DNA of 43,917 bases from Flavobacteriales bacterium. Lineage in GTDB: Bacteria; Bacteroidota; Bacteroidia; CAIKAF01. Shown piece by piece: positions 1 through 8,913 of this stretch. Below the pieces are notes generated by a model that was given only the letters and a program-made list of their open reading frames with translations, did no database searches and was not told where the DNA came from. The DNA lies in the NCBI GenBank assembly GCA_025451295.1, contig JANWKQ010000044.1:1-43917 (forward strand), given 5' to 3'. Made by a program: the position numbers and the translations under genes. Position 1 is the stretch's first letter; each line of letters begins with the position of its first letter.

Positions 1-1057
1 GTATAAATGCCGGAACAAAACCCGGAAAATCAAACGCATTTTTTACTCCACGTTTATCCTTGGCCTGTCCTCTTAAATTATTTCCATAGTCAAAAGTAAT
101 ACTTCCCTTTTTCTGTAATTCCAACATAAGGTTTACATGTTTTGCAATTGTATCCAATGAACGATTCACATAATCTTCAGGATTTGATTCTCTAATAACT
201 TTGGCTTGTTCAACAGATAATCCTTCCGGAAAATATCCAATTAATGGATCGTGTGCTGAGGTTTGATCCGTTAATGTATCAGGAATAATATTTCGCTCGA
301 TCAACCGCTGCAACAGGTCAACTGCATTGCATAAAACACCAATAGAAATATTTTGATTTTTTGATTTTGCTTCCAATGCCCGGTCGATTGATTGATCAAT
401 ATCCAGAAATTTTTCGTCGAGATATTTTGTTTCCAATCTTTTATCGATCCTCCATTCTTCCATTTCAGCAGCGAGACATACACCTTCATTCATCGTGATG
501 GCCAGTGGTTGTGCTCCCCCCATTCCACCAAGACCCGCTGTAACATTCAGTGTTCCTTTGAGCGTTCCATTGAAATGCTGGCGAGCACATTCTGAATAAG
601 TTTCGTATGTACCCTGAACGATCCCCTGTGACCCTATGTAAATCCATGAACCGGCAGTCATCTGTCCATACATCATTAATCCTTTTTTTTCCAATTCAGT
701 AAAATGTTCCCAGTTGGCCCAGTTGGGGACCAACATTGAATTGGAAATTAAAACCCTGGGAGCATCTTTATGCGTCGGTAAAACTGCTACTGGTTTTCCT
801 GATTGAATTAATAAGGTTTGATCATCATTCAGGTTCCTTAATGCCTCCAGGATTTTATGAAATGATTCTACATTCCTGGCTGCTTTGCCACGACCTCCAT
901 ATACAATCAAATCTTCGGGGCGTTCCGCCACATCCGGGTCCAGATTATTGTGAAGCATTCTATAAGCTGCTTCCTGGATCCAGCCTTTGCAATTAAGTTT
1001 TGTTCCAGTTGGTGTTGGGTGTTTGGAGATATCGAGTTTTTCGGATAGATGATTCAT
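1..1057 (-). CDS. hutU: Urocanate hydratase (urocanase), N-terminal part, cut by window edge
   Basis: Urocanase converts urocanate to 4-imidazolone-5-propionate in cytosolic histidine degradation, using tightly bound NAD+ as an electrophile. I translated this frame by hand because the ORF track lists only a shadow ORF here. It starts at ATG 1057 with [20 protein letters not shown] and stays open for 352 codons to the window edge. Family hallmarks visible are [10 protein letters not shown] near residue 53, a [20 protein letters not shown] block, and the glycine-rich NAD-binding [12 protein letters not shown]. The family is about 550-670 aa long, so the C-terminal third or more, including the conserved cysteine region, lies outside the window. 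Other hut genes may lie to the left but cannot be seen. A TATCTTTG box ends 17 nt before the ATG. Identification is firm. Confidence 0.96.
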   Translation of the reverse strand, partial: MNHLSEKLDISKHPTPTGTKLNCKGWIQEAAYRMLHNNLDPDVAERPEDLIVYGGRGKAARNVESFHKILEALRNLNDDQTLLIQSGKPVAVLPTHKDAPRVLISNSMLVPNWANWEHFTELEKKGLMMYGQMTAGSWIYIGSQGIVQGTYETYSECARQHFNGTLKGTLNVTAGLGGMGGAQPLAITMNEGVCLAAEMEEWRIDKRLETKYLDEKFLDIDQSIDRALEAKSKNQNISIGVLCNAVDLLQRLIERNIIPDTLTDQTSAHDPLIGYFPEGLSVEQAKVIRESNPEDYVNRSLDTIAKHVNLMLELQKKGSITFDYGNNLRGQAKDKRGVKNAFDFPGFVPAFI

Positions 1058-1074
1058 TGGAAATATTTGACAAG

Positions 1075-1082
1075 CAAAGATA
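1075..1082 (-). promoter_or_regulatory. Bacteroidota -7 promoter box for hutU
   Basis: TATCTTTG on the minus strand matches the Bacteroidota -7 consensus TAnnTTTG and ends 17 nt before the hutU ATG. That implies a 5' leader of about 10 nt. No clear -33 TTG is seen at the usual spacing. Confidence 0.6.
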
Positions 1083-1088
1083 TTTATT

Positions 1089-1108
1089 CCGTTGGCTAAA
1101 GCCAACGG
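1089..1108. repeat. Perfect REP-like palindrome in the hutU upstream spacer
   Basis: CCGTTGGCT-AA-AGCCAACGG is a perfect 9-bp inverted repeat with a 2-nt spacer. It lies just upstream of the hutU promoter box and is much more GC-rich than the surrounding spacer. Short GTTGGC/GCCAAC palindromes like this recur between genes in many Bacteroidota, so a REP-like element is plausible. No second copy was found in this window. Confidence 0.55.
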
Positions 1109-1132
1109 GAAGTAACTTTCAATTTTCGCAGC

Positions 1133-1204
1133 AGGGATAGAAGCAAGTAGCTCCCGAGTGCAGCTCGAGGACTACAGCGGATGGCCCGGCCCGAAGGGGC
1201 CGCC
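1133..1204. other. GC-rich structured intergenic element
   Basis: This tract between hutU and the OmpA gene is strikingly GC-rich in an AT-rich genome. It contains a short CTCGAG-centred stem and a GGCCCGGCCCGAAGGGGCC fold. No ORF is present. From memory, similar blocks occur after genes across Bacteroidota, but I cannot name a family. It could be a non-autonomous repeat or a transcribed structured RNA. Confidence 0.4.
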
Positions 1205-1208
1205 AAAA

Positions 1209-1240
1209 AAAATGCCTCACTAAAAAGTGAGGCATTTTCA
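1209..1240 (-). terminator. Rho-independent terminator of the OmpA gene
   Basis: AATGCCTCACT and AGTGAGGCATT form a perfect 11-bp stem around an AAAA loop. On the minus strand the stem is followed by a run of eight T residues, so it suits the OmpA gene that stops at 1258. The plus side has only a short T run. Confidence 0.9.
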
Positions 1241-1257
1241 TTCAACTATTTAAAAGG

Positions 1258-3768
1258 TTACTGACCTAAAGTCATCTCAACACGACGGTTGCGCTGACGA
1301 CCTTCCTCAGTACTATTATCTGCGATCGGTTTATCAGGTCCGAACCATTGTACCTGGAATCGGGTAGCATCTACTCCTTTTTTCACCAGATAGTTCTTCA
1401 CAGCATTCGCACGGTTTTTAGAAAGTGTAACGTTGCTTGAACGTTTACCTACATTATCCGTGTGACCTTCGATCAACAGTTTATATTTTGGTTTTTCAAC
1501 CAAGAGTTTCGCTAAATCATCCAATGATGAGAATGAAGTAGAACGAATGGTCGATTTTCCTGTGTTAAACTCAAGATTATCAAATGCACGCTTAATAACA
1601 TCCTGCTCAGCCTGATCAACCGGAGGACAACCAAAGTTCTCACGAACTCCAGGTGTTTTTGGACACTTATCTTCCAAATCTATAATTCCATCACCATCTG
1701 AGTCGTTGTATGGGCAACCTTTATTTTCAACTGGACCTGGTGTTGTAGGACAAGCATCATCAAGATCACGGATACCATCTTTATCAGTATCAGCATATGG
1801 ACAACCTTTCAACTCAGCCAATCCAGGTTCGGTAGGACAAGCATCTTCATTGTCATAGATTCCGTCATTATCTGTATCAGGACAACCGAATTTTTCCTTT
1901 GGTCCAGGTAAGGTAGGACACTGGTCAAGTTTGTCAATCAAGCCGTCACCATCCGTATCCGGACAACCATTGAATTGAGCAAGACCTCTTTCATCCGGAC
2001 AATCATCTTCGCGGTCGATTACACCGTCAAAGTCCCTGTCTGGACAACCTTGTAATTCTTTTGATCCGGGGTCATCCGGACATTTATCGTTTTTATCGAT
2101 GATCTTATCACCATCTCTATCGGGACATCCGTTGAACTCGGCAATACCAGGATCGGTAGGACAATCATCCTGAGAATCCTGAATTCCATCACGGTCTGTA
2201 TCAGGACAACCCAGGAATTCCCAAACACCTGGTACATGTTTACATTTATCTTTCTTATCAGAAACTTTATCACCATCCGAATCAAGCGGTAAAAGGTGAA
2301 TAACCGGTACTTTAATCCCAGCATAAAGATCGATGGAGTTCCAATTAGCTTTGATCAAATTTGTGAAAAGGCTTCCTGATCCAATGATGAGTGGGCCTAA
2401 GCGCAATCCCAATCCCCAGTTGAAACCGGCTGCTATGTTATATCCAACAGGCATATAAGCTCCAAAAAACGGATTCTCATATCGTACTGTAAATTGAAAA
2501 CTCGTAGCATCATGAATTTTTGCACTTTTTTCGCTACCAGTTAAAAAAGCTATACGAGGGGTAAAGTTTAAATATAATCCACGAACCGGCTGATAGTCAA
2601 GCGTACCTATGATTGAGGTAGGCAAAGACATGGCAAAGGTTGCCTGATTATTTCCTGAAATTGGTGTAACTCCATTTATACCATGTAAGGTATCAGAAAA
2701 TGAATTTGGCCCCAGGATGCCAGCAAGTGAATTACTAGGGGTTTGTGTAATGGCGAAGTTAACATCGGTAGCGCCTACATATCTGTTATAACTAATTCCT
2801 CCCAGATCCATGATGGATAATCCTGCTCTAAGCGTATACGCATCACGGTCAGCCATCCAAAGCCCCGTTTCACCATCCATGTCATATTTGTACTTATCAC
2901 CTTTGGGCCTCCATTCATAGACTACTCCGAGGTCGGCTCCAAATCCAACACCCTCAAATTTAAAGGGATTGAACTGCTGGGTACCACCACCACCAACGTA
3001 TTGAGGGGCCCTTGGATCAATATCCGGTGAATGCCCATAATCAAATTCTCCAGTTAAAGCGAAAATAGTATCCTGACTAATTGTATAGGATAAATTTCTT
3101 CCAGTTGCATATACTCCTCCAAGACCCTGTAATAATTTAAGGGTTCCACCCACTTTAAAAAAGTGAGGTCCTTTGTCATAAATTACCCGACCGTATGAAA
3201 CTCCGTATTCTACCCATGCATTAACACCTACCTGAAAAAAGGCTTCGTTAAATGGGGTAAGGTAATCGACTGTATCAATTCCGTTGAGGGCCCAATCTAG
3301 ATACTTATTATCCATGTCATCTACATTCACAAAGGTCCTTGCATTTGTTGTAAAAGCAAAACCATTTGGACGTATCCCATTTTTCTTCTTCCCAAAACCA
3401 AACATAAATGAGGGTCCCTGAACTCTGACACTGGACATCATACTATGGTTGGGTTTGGTATAGCTAGGATCAAAAAATGAATCAATCACATTAATATGAT
3501 TTGTAATAGATGTATCGAAAAGAGCTCCACTGAAAAGAGCATCTCTATCCATGTATAGAAAGTCATTGGCAAGGAAAACATTGCCCATTCCCAGGTTAAT
3601 ATCCACCATATATCTGGAATCCACCACGTTGGCAGGGTTTACATGGAGGGAATTAATCCCGGCCCAGCTTCCTGTACTATATCCTAAAAAGTCCTGTGCA
3701 AATAATGAAGAGCTCCCTAGTCCCAACATAATAACAAGAGACCGCAACGAATTGTAAGCTTTTTTCAT
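1258..3768 (-). CDS. DUF5723-type outer-membrane protein with thrombospondin type 3 repeats and OmpA domain
   Basis: This is a large outer-membrane protein probably linking the outer membrane to peptidoglycan. Residues 1-24 are a signal peptide ending LFAQ. Residues ~25-490 are an aromatic beta-barrel-like region that opens with the NPANVVDSRY motif typical of DUF5723 proteins. Residues 496-716 are eight calcium-binding thrombospondin type 3 repeats (DxDxDGxxDxxDxCP...GCP). Residues ~720-836 are an OmpA C-terminal domain with the peptidoglycan-binding EGHTDNVG and NRRVEM signatures. The gene is monocistronic, with its own strong terminator. The closest upstream box, TATATTTA at 3795-3802, departs from the promoter consensus at the last base. 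The architecture is common in Bacteroidota, sometimes associated with gliding or T9SS envelope parts; that role is inference. Confidence 0.9.
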   Translation of the reverse strand: MKKAYNSLRSLVIMLGLGSSSLFAQDFLGYSTGSWAGINSLHVNPANVVDSRYMVDINLGMGNVFLANDFLYMDRDALFSGALFDTSITNHINVIDSFFDPSYTKPNHSMMSSVRVQGPSFMFGFGKKKNGIRPNGFAFTTNARTFVNVDDMDNKYLDWALNGIDTVDYLTPFNEAFFQVGVNAWVEYGVSYGRVIYDKGPHFFKVGGTLKLLQGLGGVYATGRNLSYTISQDTIFALTGEFDYGHSPDIDPRAPQYVGGGGTQQFNPFKFEGVGFGADLGVVYEWRPKGDKYKYDMDGETGLWMADRDAYTLRAGLSIMDLGGISYNRYVGATDVNFAITQTPSNSLAGILGPNSFSDTLHGINGVTPISGNNQATFAMSLPTSIIGTLDYQPVRGLYLNFTPRIAFLTGSEKSAKIHDATSFQFTVRYENPFFGAYMPVGYNIAAGFNWGLGLRLGPLIIGSGSLFTNLIKANWNSIDLYAGIKVPVIHLLPLDSDGDKVSDKKDKCKHVPGVWEFLGCPDTDRDGIQDSQDDCPTDPGIAEFNGCPDRDGDKIIDKNDKCPDDPGSKELQGCPDRDFDGVIDREDDCPDERGLAQFNGCPDTDGDGLIDKLDQCPTLPGPKEKFGCPDTDNDGIYDNEDACPTEPGLAELKGCPYADTDKDGIRDLDDACPTTPGPVENKGCPYNDSDGDGIIDLEDKCPKTPGVRENFGCPPVDQAEQDVIKRAFDNLEFNTGKSTIRSTSFSSLDDLAKLLVEKPKYKLLIEGHTDNVGKRSSNVTLSKNRANAVKNYLVKKGVDATRFQVQWFGPDKPIADNSTEEGRQRNRRVEMTLGQ
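1621..2283 (-). repeat. Eight tandem thrombospondin type 3 repeat units (about 81-87 nt each)
   Basis: Eight in-frame units of 27-29 codons encode DxDxDGxxDxxDxCPxxPGxxxxxGCP. They correspond to residues 496-716 of the OmpA protein. Every unit keeps the acidic calcium ligands and the cysteine pair. The units differ clearly in DNA sequence, so this is an old protein repeat rather than a recent expansion. Confidence 0.9.
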
Positions 3769-3855
3769 AGCATATGTGTTAAAAATGATCGGGTAAATAT
3801 AATATAGAACTAATAATAAACAGCAATTTTTTTTTATTTTCTTTAACTACCCGTG

Positions 3856-5229
3856 TCAGTTAGGTTGTTTTGGGGTGATTTGTGAAGTAAAAGAAATCCT
3901 GCTACCCTTCTCCCATTGGTAATTATAGTCAAGCACTTGATTTTTTTGCAGCCAAGAATGGTTGCATGAAAGAAAGATCCTCTTTTCTAATGTTTTTTTA
4001 ATAAAAAGTGCTGATGGATAGGAAGATGCATGATTTAACAACACCTCTGTGGAGGTTGCGATAAAAAGGTAGTTATTATAGCTGGTAATAAATAATTTTC
4101 CGGTATCCTGTTCAAAAGGGATCAATGGTATAATTTTATTTACAAGATCACGGCCCATTGCGGCTATTTGTGTGATTAAATCATCGGCCATTGGTATAAG
4201 CTGAACCGAAGTATCGAGACTGGCTCTTTGGAACAAGTAAACTGCTATCCGATTGTTTGAAACAACCAATTCAACAGGTTGATCTAAGGTGTCTTTAAAA
4301 TAGTAGTACATAAAAGGAGCTGCGCTTAACTTCCCCAGCGAATCCTGAATTAAAAACTGATAGGATTCATTTTTATAACCAGTGGAATTAGATTGAAAAA
4401 ATAAACATTTATTATCCTCAGTTGATCTGGCAAATCTTCGAATCTCCGGATTTAATGAATCAAACTCAAGTTCACCATGAAAATTAATTTTTTTGTTATC
4501 CATTGAAATGTCAAACCAAAATGTATTCGACAATTTATCAAGCCATCCTCCAAAGATTGGATTTTCCCCGGTGAAACGGTTGAGAATTTTCTTTTCGAAG
4601 CCGGATTTACCCCAGACCGCTAAATTTGCTTTCATCCGGGTGTCCCAAACACCTAATTCATTATTGACCTTCTCGGAAATACTGTACGACAACGATTGAG
4701 TAAGAAACACAGCGCTTTTGGACACTGCAAAAATATTTTGTTTTACAAAATAATAGACCGGTTCATTTTTTTTCGTGTAAAAAGCCTTGTATCCTTCTTT
4801 GAATTTCTCGATTTTTCGACCGTCAGTGGCGGTCGCCAGAAACTGATCGATAAAATGTTCGTTGGTCCGTTTATCGAGATCAACCAGGATAAGGAAGTTG
4901 AGTGAAGAGTCAATACAGAGATAAGACGTATTGCTTCGAAGAATCTCTGCCGTTTTATAATTTCTGGAAGTGATTGAGTCAATCAAAGACCAATACTTTC
5001 TTAGTTCCTCAAAATTCAGAAACTCTTTCACAACAGGGTTATTCAAAAACGAATTGGTAGTTTTGGAAGTTTCTTTTATTCTCAATACAAACTCGGTCTG
5101 AGGTGGTACAAAAATTAAAATTGAGTTTTGTTTATTGACCCGGCTGTTAAGATAAAAATACAGCACGAGTAAACCCATAAGAATGAAGAACAGTGCAACA
5201 ACAAGGCCCGTCAATATTTTTTTGGTCAT
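3856..5229 (-). CDS. Membrane-anchored periplasmic protein, DUF3352-like, function unknown
   Basis: I do not recognise a function. The 457-aa protein has one N-terminal transmembrane segment (about residues 6-28), and the rest is predicted to be extracytoplasmic. After the anchor comes FVPPQTEFVLRIKETSKT, which resembles the start of DUF3352-type proteins, where proteins of the 'P-x-x-T' kind have a weakly conserved repeated fold. There are no catalytic motifs or cysteine pairs. It sits between the OmpA gene (87 nt downstream) and the phoD-like gene (86 nt upstream), on the same strand. There is no strong promoter box; CAAATATC upstream is one base off the reverse of TAnnTTTG. The DUF3352 link is a weak guess by eye. 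Confidence 0.6.
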   Translation of the reverse strand: MTKKILTGLVVALFFILMGLLVLYFYLNSRVNKQNSILIFVPPQTEFVLRIKETSKTTNSFLNNPVVKEFLNFEELRKYWSLIDSITSRNYKTAEILRSNTSYLCIDSSLNFLILVDLDKRTNEHFIDQFLATATDGRKIEKFKEGYKAFYTKKNEPVYYFVKQNIFAVSKSAVFLTQSLSYSISEKVNNELGVWDTRMKANLAVWGKSGFEKKILNRFTGENPIFGGWLDKLSNTFWFDISMDNKKINFHGELEFDSLNPEIRRFARSTEDNKCLFFQSNSTGYKNESYQFLIQDSLGKLSAAPFMYYYFKDTLDQPVELVVSNNRIAVYLFQRASLDTSVQLIPMADDLITQIAAMGRDLVNKIIPLIPFEQDTGKLFITSYNNYLFIATSTEVLLNHASSYPSALFIKKTLEKRIFLSCNHSWLQKNQVLDYNYQWEKGSRISFTSQITPKQPN

Positions 5230-5315
5230 CCGTGGTATTCAGAAATTAAATCAAATATCATAAAAGCCAGCAAATAAAACAAGTAATATATCCCCAGATA
5301 TACTGCGAAAATATA

Positions 5316-7166
5316 TTAGCCTTTAATGATCTTGGTAGTTGTACTATTGTTTTTGGAAGTGGCTTTTAAAAAGTAGGTTCCCTTTGCCAACATTTCGCAA
5401 GGGATCACAATGTTATTGAGACCATTGTGCAAAGGGCCAATTGATTTGTTGTATACCACCGCTCCCTGGATATCAATGAGCTGTAGTTCTACGGTTGCCT
5501 CTTCTAAAATAAATAATTGAAAATATAGGTTTTCTGCCACCGGATTGGGATACACGCTTAATAACTGTATTTGAGAATTCCCCTGATATACAGATGCTAT
5601 GCCAAAAGGTCTTGGCCATAATGGTGATTGAAGGTGAACCACATCCGGTCTTGGTACCGCAGGGCTTACTGCCTGGTTCAAGAACCTTTCATTATCATTT
5701 ACATACCAACTTTCGCCTGACATGTAACTACCATCACTATTGTCGATCGTGTTTACAAAAAACCAATCACTTTGGGTTCTGGTTTGGTTGATGTCAAGAA
5801 TCAAAAATCCTTTCTTAGTGATCTCAGTATACTTAATATGATCGTTAAATGCCTGGATAAGAGAAACCGGAACACCTATGGGGGATCCGGGAGATGTAAC
5901 ACTTGTTACCACAAACTCAACAAAGGCGCTTCCCGTTCCATCAGGATTATAACTTGCAGTAGGAACATCATTGGCCCAACTGGTATGAATATCTCCGGTT
6001 AAAGCCACAACATCGGTAATATTACTATCCAATACATAATTCATAAGCTCCAGCCGGTCGGCAGCATATCCATCCCATTGATCTGCGTTTACAGGAACAC
6101 CAAAAACTTCAAGTGGTGCAATCATTACTTGCTGACCAAGGACTTTCCATTGTTTGGTTGAGTTACTTAGGTTTTGTTTTAACCAGGTAAATTGGTCGTC
6201 ACCTAAAATAGTTCTGTCCGTGTCATTCACATCCGGACTGGTTGCGGCCACTTGTTCATCTCTTCCATGTATCCTGGTATCGAGCATAATAAAATCAACC
6301 AGGTCACCATAGGGAATTATACGATAAATAATAGAATCATTACCTACACCTTGTTCGCGTATCGGAATCCATTCAAAATAGGCCTGTCTTCCATATTGCT
6401 CACGATTTACCCAGGTGCCTTCGGCACCTTCCGTATGGTTTTCAGCACCATCCTTATAGGAATCATTTGCATATTCATGATCATCCCAAACATTAAAAAA
6501 AGGAAATTGCTGATGCAGTCGCATCAGATCCTGATCCAAATGGTAAGTAGAATAACGGGTACGATAATCACTTAAAACCGTAATCTCATTTGCTGGTTCC
6601 CAAATCCTATTGGCGGTTGCATTAAACGCATAACCATCATGTTCATATTCATAAATATAATCGCCTAAATGGATGATCGCATCCACATCATTTCTTGAGG
6701 TAATGACCTTATAAGCATTAAAATATCCGGCTTCATAGTTAGCACAAGATACTACTGCAAAACGTAAACTATCGACGGACCCTACAGGCGCAGTTTTGGT
6801 TCTTCCCCGAATGGAATTAAACCCATTGTGGGTAAACTCATAAAAATAAAATGTATTCGGTGTTAACCCGGTCACATCTATTTTAACTGTATAATCAAGA
6901 TTTTGGTCAGTGGTAAATACTCCGTTTTGCACTATATTGGTCATACCGGTATCGGTAGCAACTCTCCACAGAACATTGGCCGAACCTACCCAACCAGTAT
7001 CAGGTGTAACCCTTGTCCATATTATAACCCGGTCTGACATCGGATCTCCGGAAGCTACACCATGATAGAACGGTTTCAGCATGGGATTCAGGGTAAGTAT
7101 TTTTTGAACTTGTGAAAATCCGGAAACTGTAAACATCAAAAAGAAAGAGAATAAAATGGGCCTCAT
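5316..7166 (-). CDS. PhoD-type alkaline phosphatase/phosphodiesterase with T9SS sorting domain
   Basis: This is a secreted PhoD-family metallophosphoesterase that should release phosphate from organic phosphomono- or diesters outside the cell. Residues 1-19 are a signal peptide (MRPILFSFFL...SGFSQ). The PhoD N-terminal domain follows, with HGVASGDPMSDRVIIWTRV at residues 35-53. The catalytic domain starts near residue 130 and shows the metal-binding motifs SCANYEAGYFNAY, HLGDYIYEY, WDDHEYANDSY and LTGDIHTSW. The last ~80 residues form a T9SS type A sorting domain (YPNPVAENLYF...GTYFLKA...IIKG), so export is by T9SS and not by the Tat route of classical PhoD; no twin arginine is present. A TAATTTTG box lies 68 nt upstream. 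Substrate preference and phosphate control cannot be read from the sequence. Confidence 0.92.
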   Translation of the reverse strand: MRPILFSFFLMFTVSGFSQVQKILTLNPMLKPFYHGVASGDPMSDRVIIWTRVTPDTGWVGSANVLWRVATDTGMTNIVQNGVFTTDQNLDYTVKIDVTGLTPNTFYFYEFTHNGFNSIRGRTKTAPVGSVDSLRFAVVSCANYEAGYFNAYKVITSRNDVDAIIHLGDYIYEYEHDGYAFNATANRIWEPANEITVLSDYRTRYSTYHLDQDLMRLHQQFPFFNVWDDHEYANDSYKDGAENHTEGAEGTWVNREQYGRQAYFEWIPIREQGVGNDSIIYRIIPYGDLVDFIMLDTRIHGRDEQVAATSPDVNDTDRTILGDDQFTWLKQNLSNSTKQWKVLGQQVMIAPLEVFGVPVNADQWDGYAADRLELMNYVLDSNITDVVALTGDIHTSWANDVPTASYNPDGTGSAFVEFVVTSVTSPGSPIGVPVSLIQAFNDHIKYTEITKKGFLILDINQTRTQSDWFFVNTIDNSDGSYMSGESWYVNDNERFLNQAVSPAVPRPDVVHLQSPLWPRPFGIASVYQGNSQIQLLSVYPNPVAENLYFQLFILEEATVELQLIDIQGAVVYNKSIGPLHNGLNNIVIPCEMLAKGTYFLKATSKNNSTTTKIIKG

Positions 7167-7234
7167 AAAAACATGGTTTGGTATGGAATAAAATTATGTC
7201 GGTAAAAATAAGCAAACAATTAGAATTATAGGAT

Positions 7235-7242
7235 CAAAATTA
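7235..7242 (-). promoter_or_regulatory. -7 promoter box for the phoD-like gene
   Basis: TAATTTTG on the minus strand fits TAnnTTTG and lies 68 nt before the ATG at 7166. The intervening leader is AT-rich, with no strong structure seen. Confidence 0.5.
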
Positions 7243-7285
7243 CGGGCATCGACTTACAATTGGGTTAAGCCAATATTAATTTCCT

Positions 7286-7939
7286 TCACGAAATAACGCT
7301 GCCATCCTTCATTTGAATGCTACGGTGAGCCATGGCAGCAAGTTCAGTGTTATGTGTAACGATCACAAAAGTCTGATTAAATTCCTTGTTAAGCTGATAA
7401 AAAAGATCATGCAACTCCTTGGAGGTTTGGGTATCCAGATTTCCCGAAGGCTCATCGGCAAAAATCACCAGGGGTTTATTCATGAGTGCTCTGGCCACTG
7501 CCACACGCTGCTGTTCTCCACCAGAAAGCTGTGAAGGTTTATGCGACAACCTGGCACCAAGGCCAAGGTAATCAAGTAGTTCTTTAGCCCGGATTTCCGA
7601 TTCCTTTTTCGTAATTTTTTTAATGAGCGAAGGCATCATTACATTTTCAAGTGCCGTAAATTCAGGAAGTAAATGATGGAACTGAAAAACAAATCCAATA
7701 TGGTTATTTCTAAAGCTGCTAAGCTGCGCATCTCCAAATCCACTCACCAATTTCCCATCAAGATAGACTTCTCCGTTTGTAGGTCGGTCGAGCGTACCAA
7801 GAATATGTAACAGGGTGGATTTTCCGGCACCGGATTTTCCTACAATCACAACTATCTCTCCTTTGTTGATTTCAATGTTCACATTTTTGAGCACTTCGAG
7901 CTGATCGTAATGTTTGGAAAGATTGACCCCTTTTATCAT
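7286..7939 (-). CDS. lolD: LolD-type ABC transporter ATP-binding protein
   Basis: This is the ATPase subunit of the LolCDE-type lipoprotein release transporter at the inner membrane, or a close MacB/FtsE-class relative. The 217 aa are full length for the family. Visible motifs are Walker [10 protein letters not shown] (residues 34-42), the Q-loop region [16 protein letters not shown], signature [15 protein letters not shown], Walker [13 protein letters not shown] and the switch histidine in VTHN. The [13 protein letters not shown] stretch after the Q-loop is the usual LolD signature. The permease partner (LolC/E) is not adjacent. The gene lies 13 nt after an alpha/beta hydrolase gene on the same strand and probably shares its transcript. 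Confidence 0.92.
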   Translation of the reverse strand: MIKGVNLSKHYDQLEVLKNVNIEINKGEIVVIVGKSGAGKSTLLHILGTLDRPTNGEVYLDGKLVSGFGDAQLSSFRNNHIGFVFQFHHLLPEFTALENVMMPSLIKKITKKESEIRAKELLDYLGLGARLSHKPSQLSGGEQQRVAVARALMNKPLVIFADEPSGNLDTQTSKELHDLFYQLNKEFNQTFVIVTHNTELAAMAHRSIQMKDGSVIS

Positions 7940-7952
7940 GGTTCAAATATGC

Positions 7953-8852
7953 TCAATTATGTTGATTCAACCAATTTAAAACGATTGGAAAATGATCAAG
8001 TGGTGCATCCGGATGAGTTAGAATGTCAACATGGCCATAATCGTTTTTGTTCCCATTAAGTTTTCCTAAAACATGGTTGGTTGCATGTTCAGGACCTATT
8101 TCATCCAGCATTTTTTTTACACAATACTTATTCCCCAGAGAATGATCGGCACTTCCGGTTAAAGAAAGAACCGGTGGAAATCCGGACGATTGAAATGCTT
8201 TTTTATAGTTGAACTGATCTCTGCCATCGATCCAGTGATTGCTATAGACCCATTTGTTGCATTCAAAGAAAAAACCGGCAGGTTCATCATCGGCACCCAT
8301 CCGTATTTTTTTGGCTGGTAAATATCCGCTTAGTTTTGTAGCAATTGTGCCAACCACCGTCCACATCAGGTCTACCATTAACCATCTGCGAAAATGGTGA
8401 ACATAGATTTTTCTTTTACAAGCGAAGAAAATAATGGACTTAATATTTCTGTTTATATCGGCAAATCTAGTGTACCAGCTGGCAATCAAGACACCACCCC
8501 AGGAATGTGCTATTAGGTGTATAGGTGTATCCGTTCCTTTTAATTCTTTTATCTTATTAATAATGGCCGGAATATCGTTTACGATCATTTCATACTGTCC
8601 TCCTTTTACTTTTCCGGTGTTCGCCGCTGGTGTACTTTTTCCCTTTCCCCGCATATCAGAAATAAAAACGTCATAGCCGTTTTCTGCCAGAAAAGGTGCC
8701 AATCCTTTTCCATTTTCTGAGTAAAAAATACGCCCGTTCTCGATAGCACCGTGAACAAGCAGGACCGCCTTTCCATTCGGATCACCCATTCTTCCCACCC
8801 ACAGCTTAATATCTTCCTCAGGGACTATAAAATGATCCGTGATTTCTATCAT
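7953..8852 (-). CDS. Alpha/beta hydrolase fold protein
   Basis: This 299-aa cytosolic serine hydrolase or lipase-like enzyme has no signal peptide. The oxyanion region is LLVHGAIENGRIF, followed by FISDMRGKGKS. The nucleophile elbow is HSWGG. The likely acid is in LTGSADHSLG and the catalytic histidine in DYGHVDILTHPDAP. A cap-like insert with basic and aromatic residues lies between the elbow and the acid. The substrate cannot be predicted. It is the first gene of a probable two-gene unit with lolD. A perfect TATATTTG box sits only 4 nt before the ATG, implying a leaderless or nearly leaderless mRNA. Confidence 0.85.
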   Translation of the reverse strand: MIEITDHFIVPEEDIKLWVGRMGDPNGKAVLLVHGAIENGRIFYSENGKGLAPFLAENGYDVFISDMRGKGKSTPAANTGKVKGGQYEMIVNDIPAIINKIKELKGTDTPIHLIAHSWGGVLIASWYTRFADINRNIKSIIFFACKRKIYVHHFRRWLMVDLMWTVVGTIATKLSGYLPAKKIRMGADDEPAGFFFECNKWVYSNHWIDGRDQFNYKKAFQSSGFPPVLSLTGSADHSLGNKYCVKKMLDEIGPEHATNHVLGKLNGNKNDYGHVDILTHPDAPLDHFPIVLNWLNQHN

Positions 8853-8856
8853 GCTG

Positions 8857-8864
8857 CAAATATA
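8857..8864 (-). promoter_or_regulatory. -7 promoter box directly at the start codon of the hydrolase gene
   Basis: TATATTTG is separated from the ATG at 8852 by only CAGC. If transcription begins at the usual distance, the mRNA starts at or next to the A of the ATG. Confidence 0.55.
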
Positions 8865-8885
8865 ATTTTCTTATTTTTTTATTTG

Positions 8886-8911
8886 GTCGGCTCCCCGGCC
8901 AGCGGGTGGTT
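8886..8911. other. GC-rich intergenic island
   Basis: A short GC-rich block (core CTCCCCGGCCAGCGGGTGG) is flanked by pure A/T runs between two minus-strand genes. The minus strand offers no T run after it, so it is not an obvious terminator for the 8914-10374 gene. It belongs with the other GC-rich islands of this window in character, though not in sequence. Confidence 0.35.
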
Positions 8912-8913
8912 TT

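Noticed and set aside
301-489. 62-aa minus-strand ORF of the track
   Set aside because: It is a shadow frame within hutU, whose true frame is open from 1057 to the window edge.
1621-2283. Tandem repeats considered as a CRISPR-like or recent repeat array
   Set aside because: The units are in-frame thrombospondin type 3 codons with diverged DNA and no spacers.
2019-2324. 101-aa minus-strand ORF within the OmpA gene
   Set aside because: Frame shadow of the repeat region; length is a by-product of repeat periodicity.
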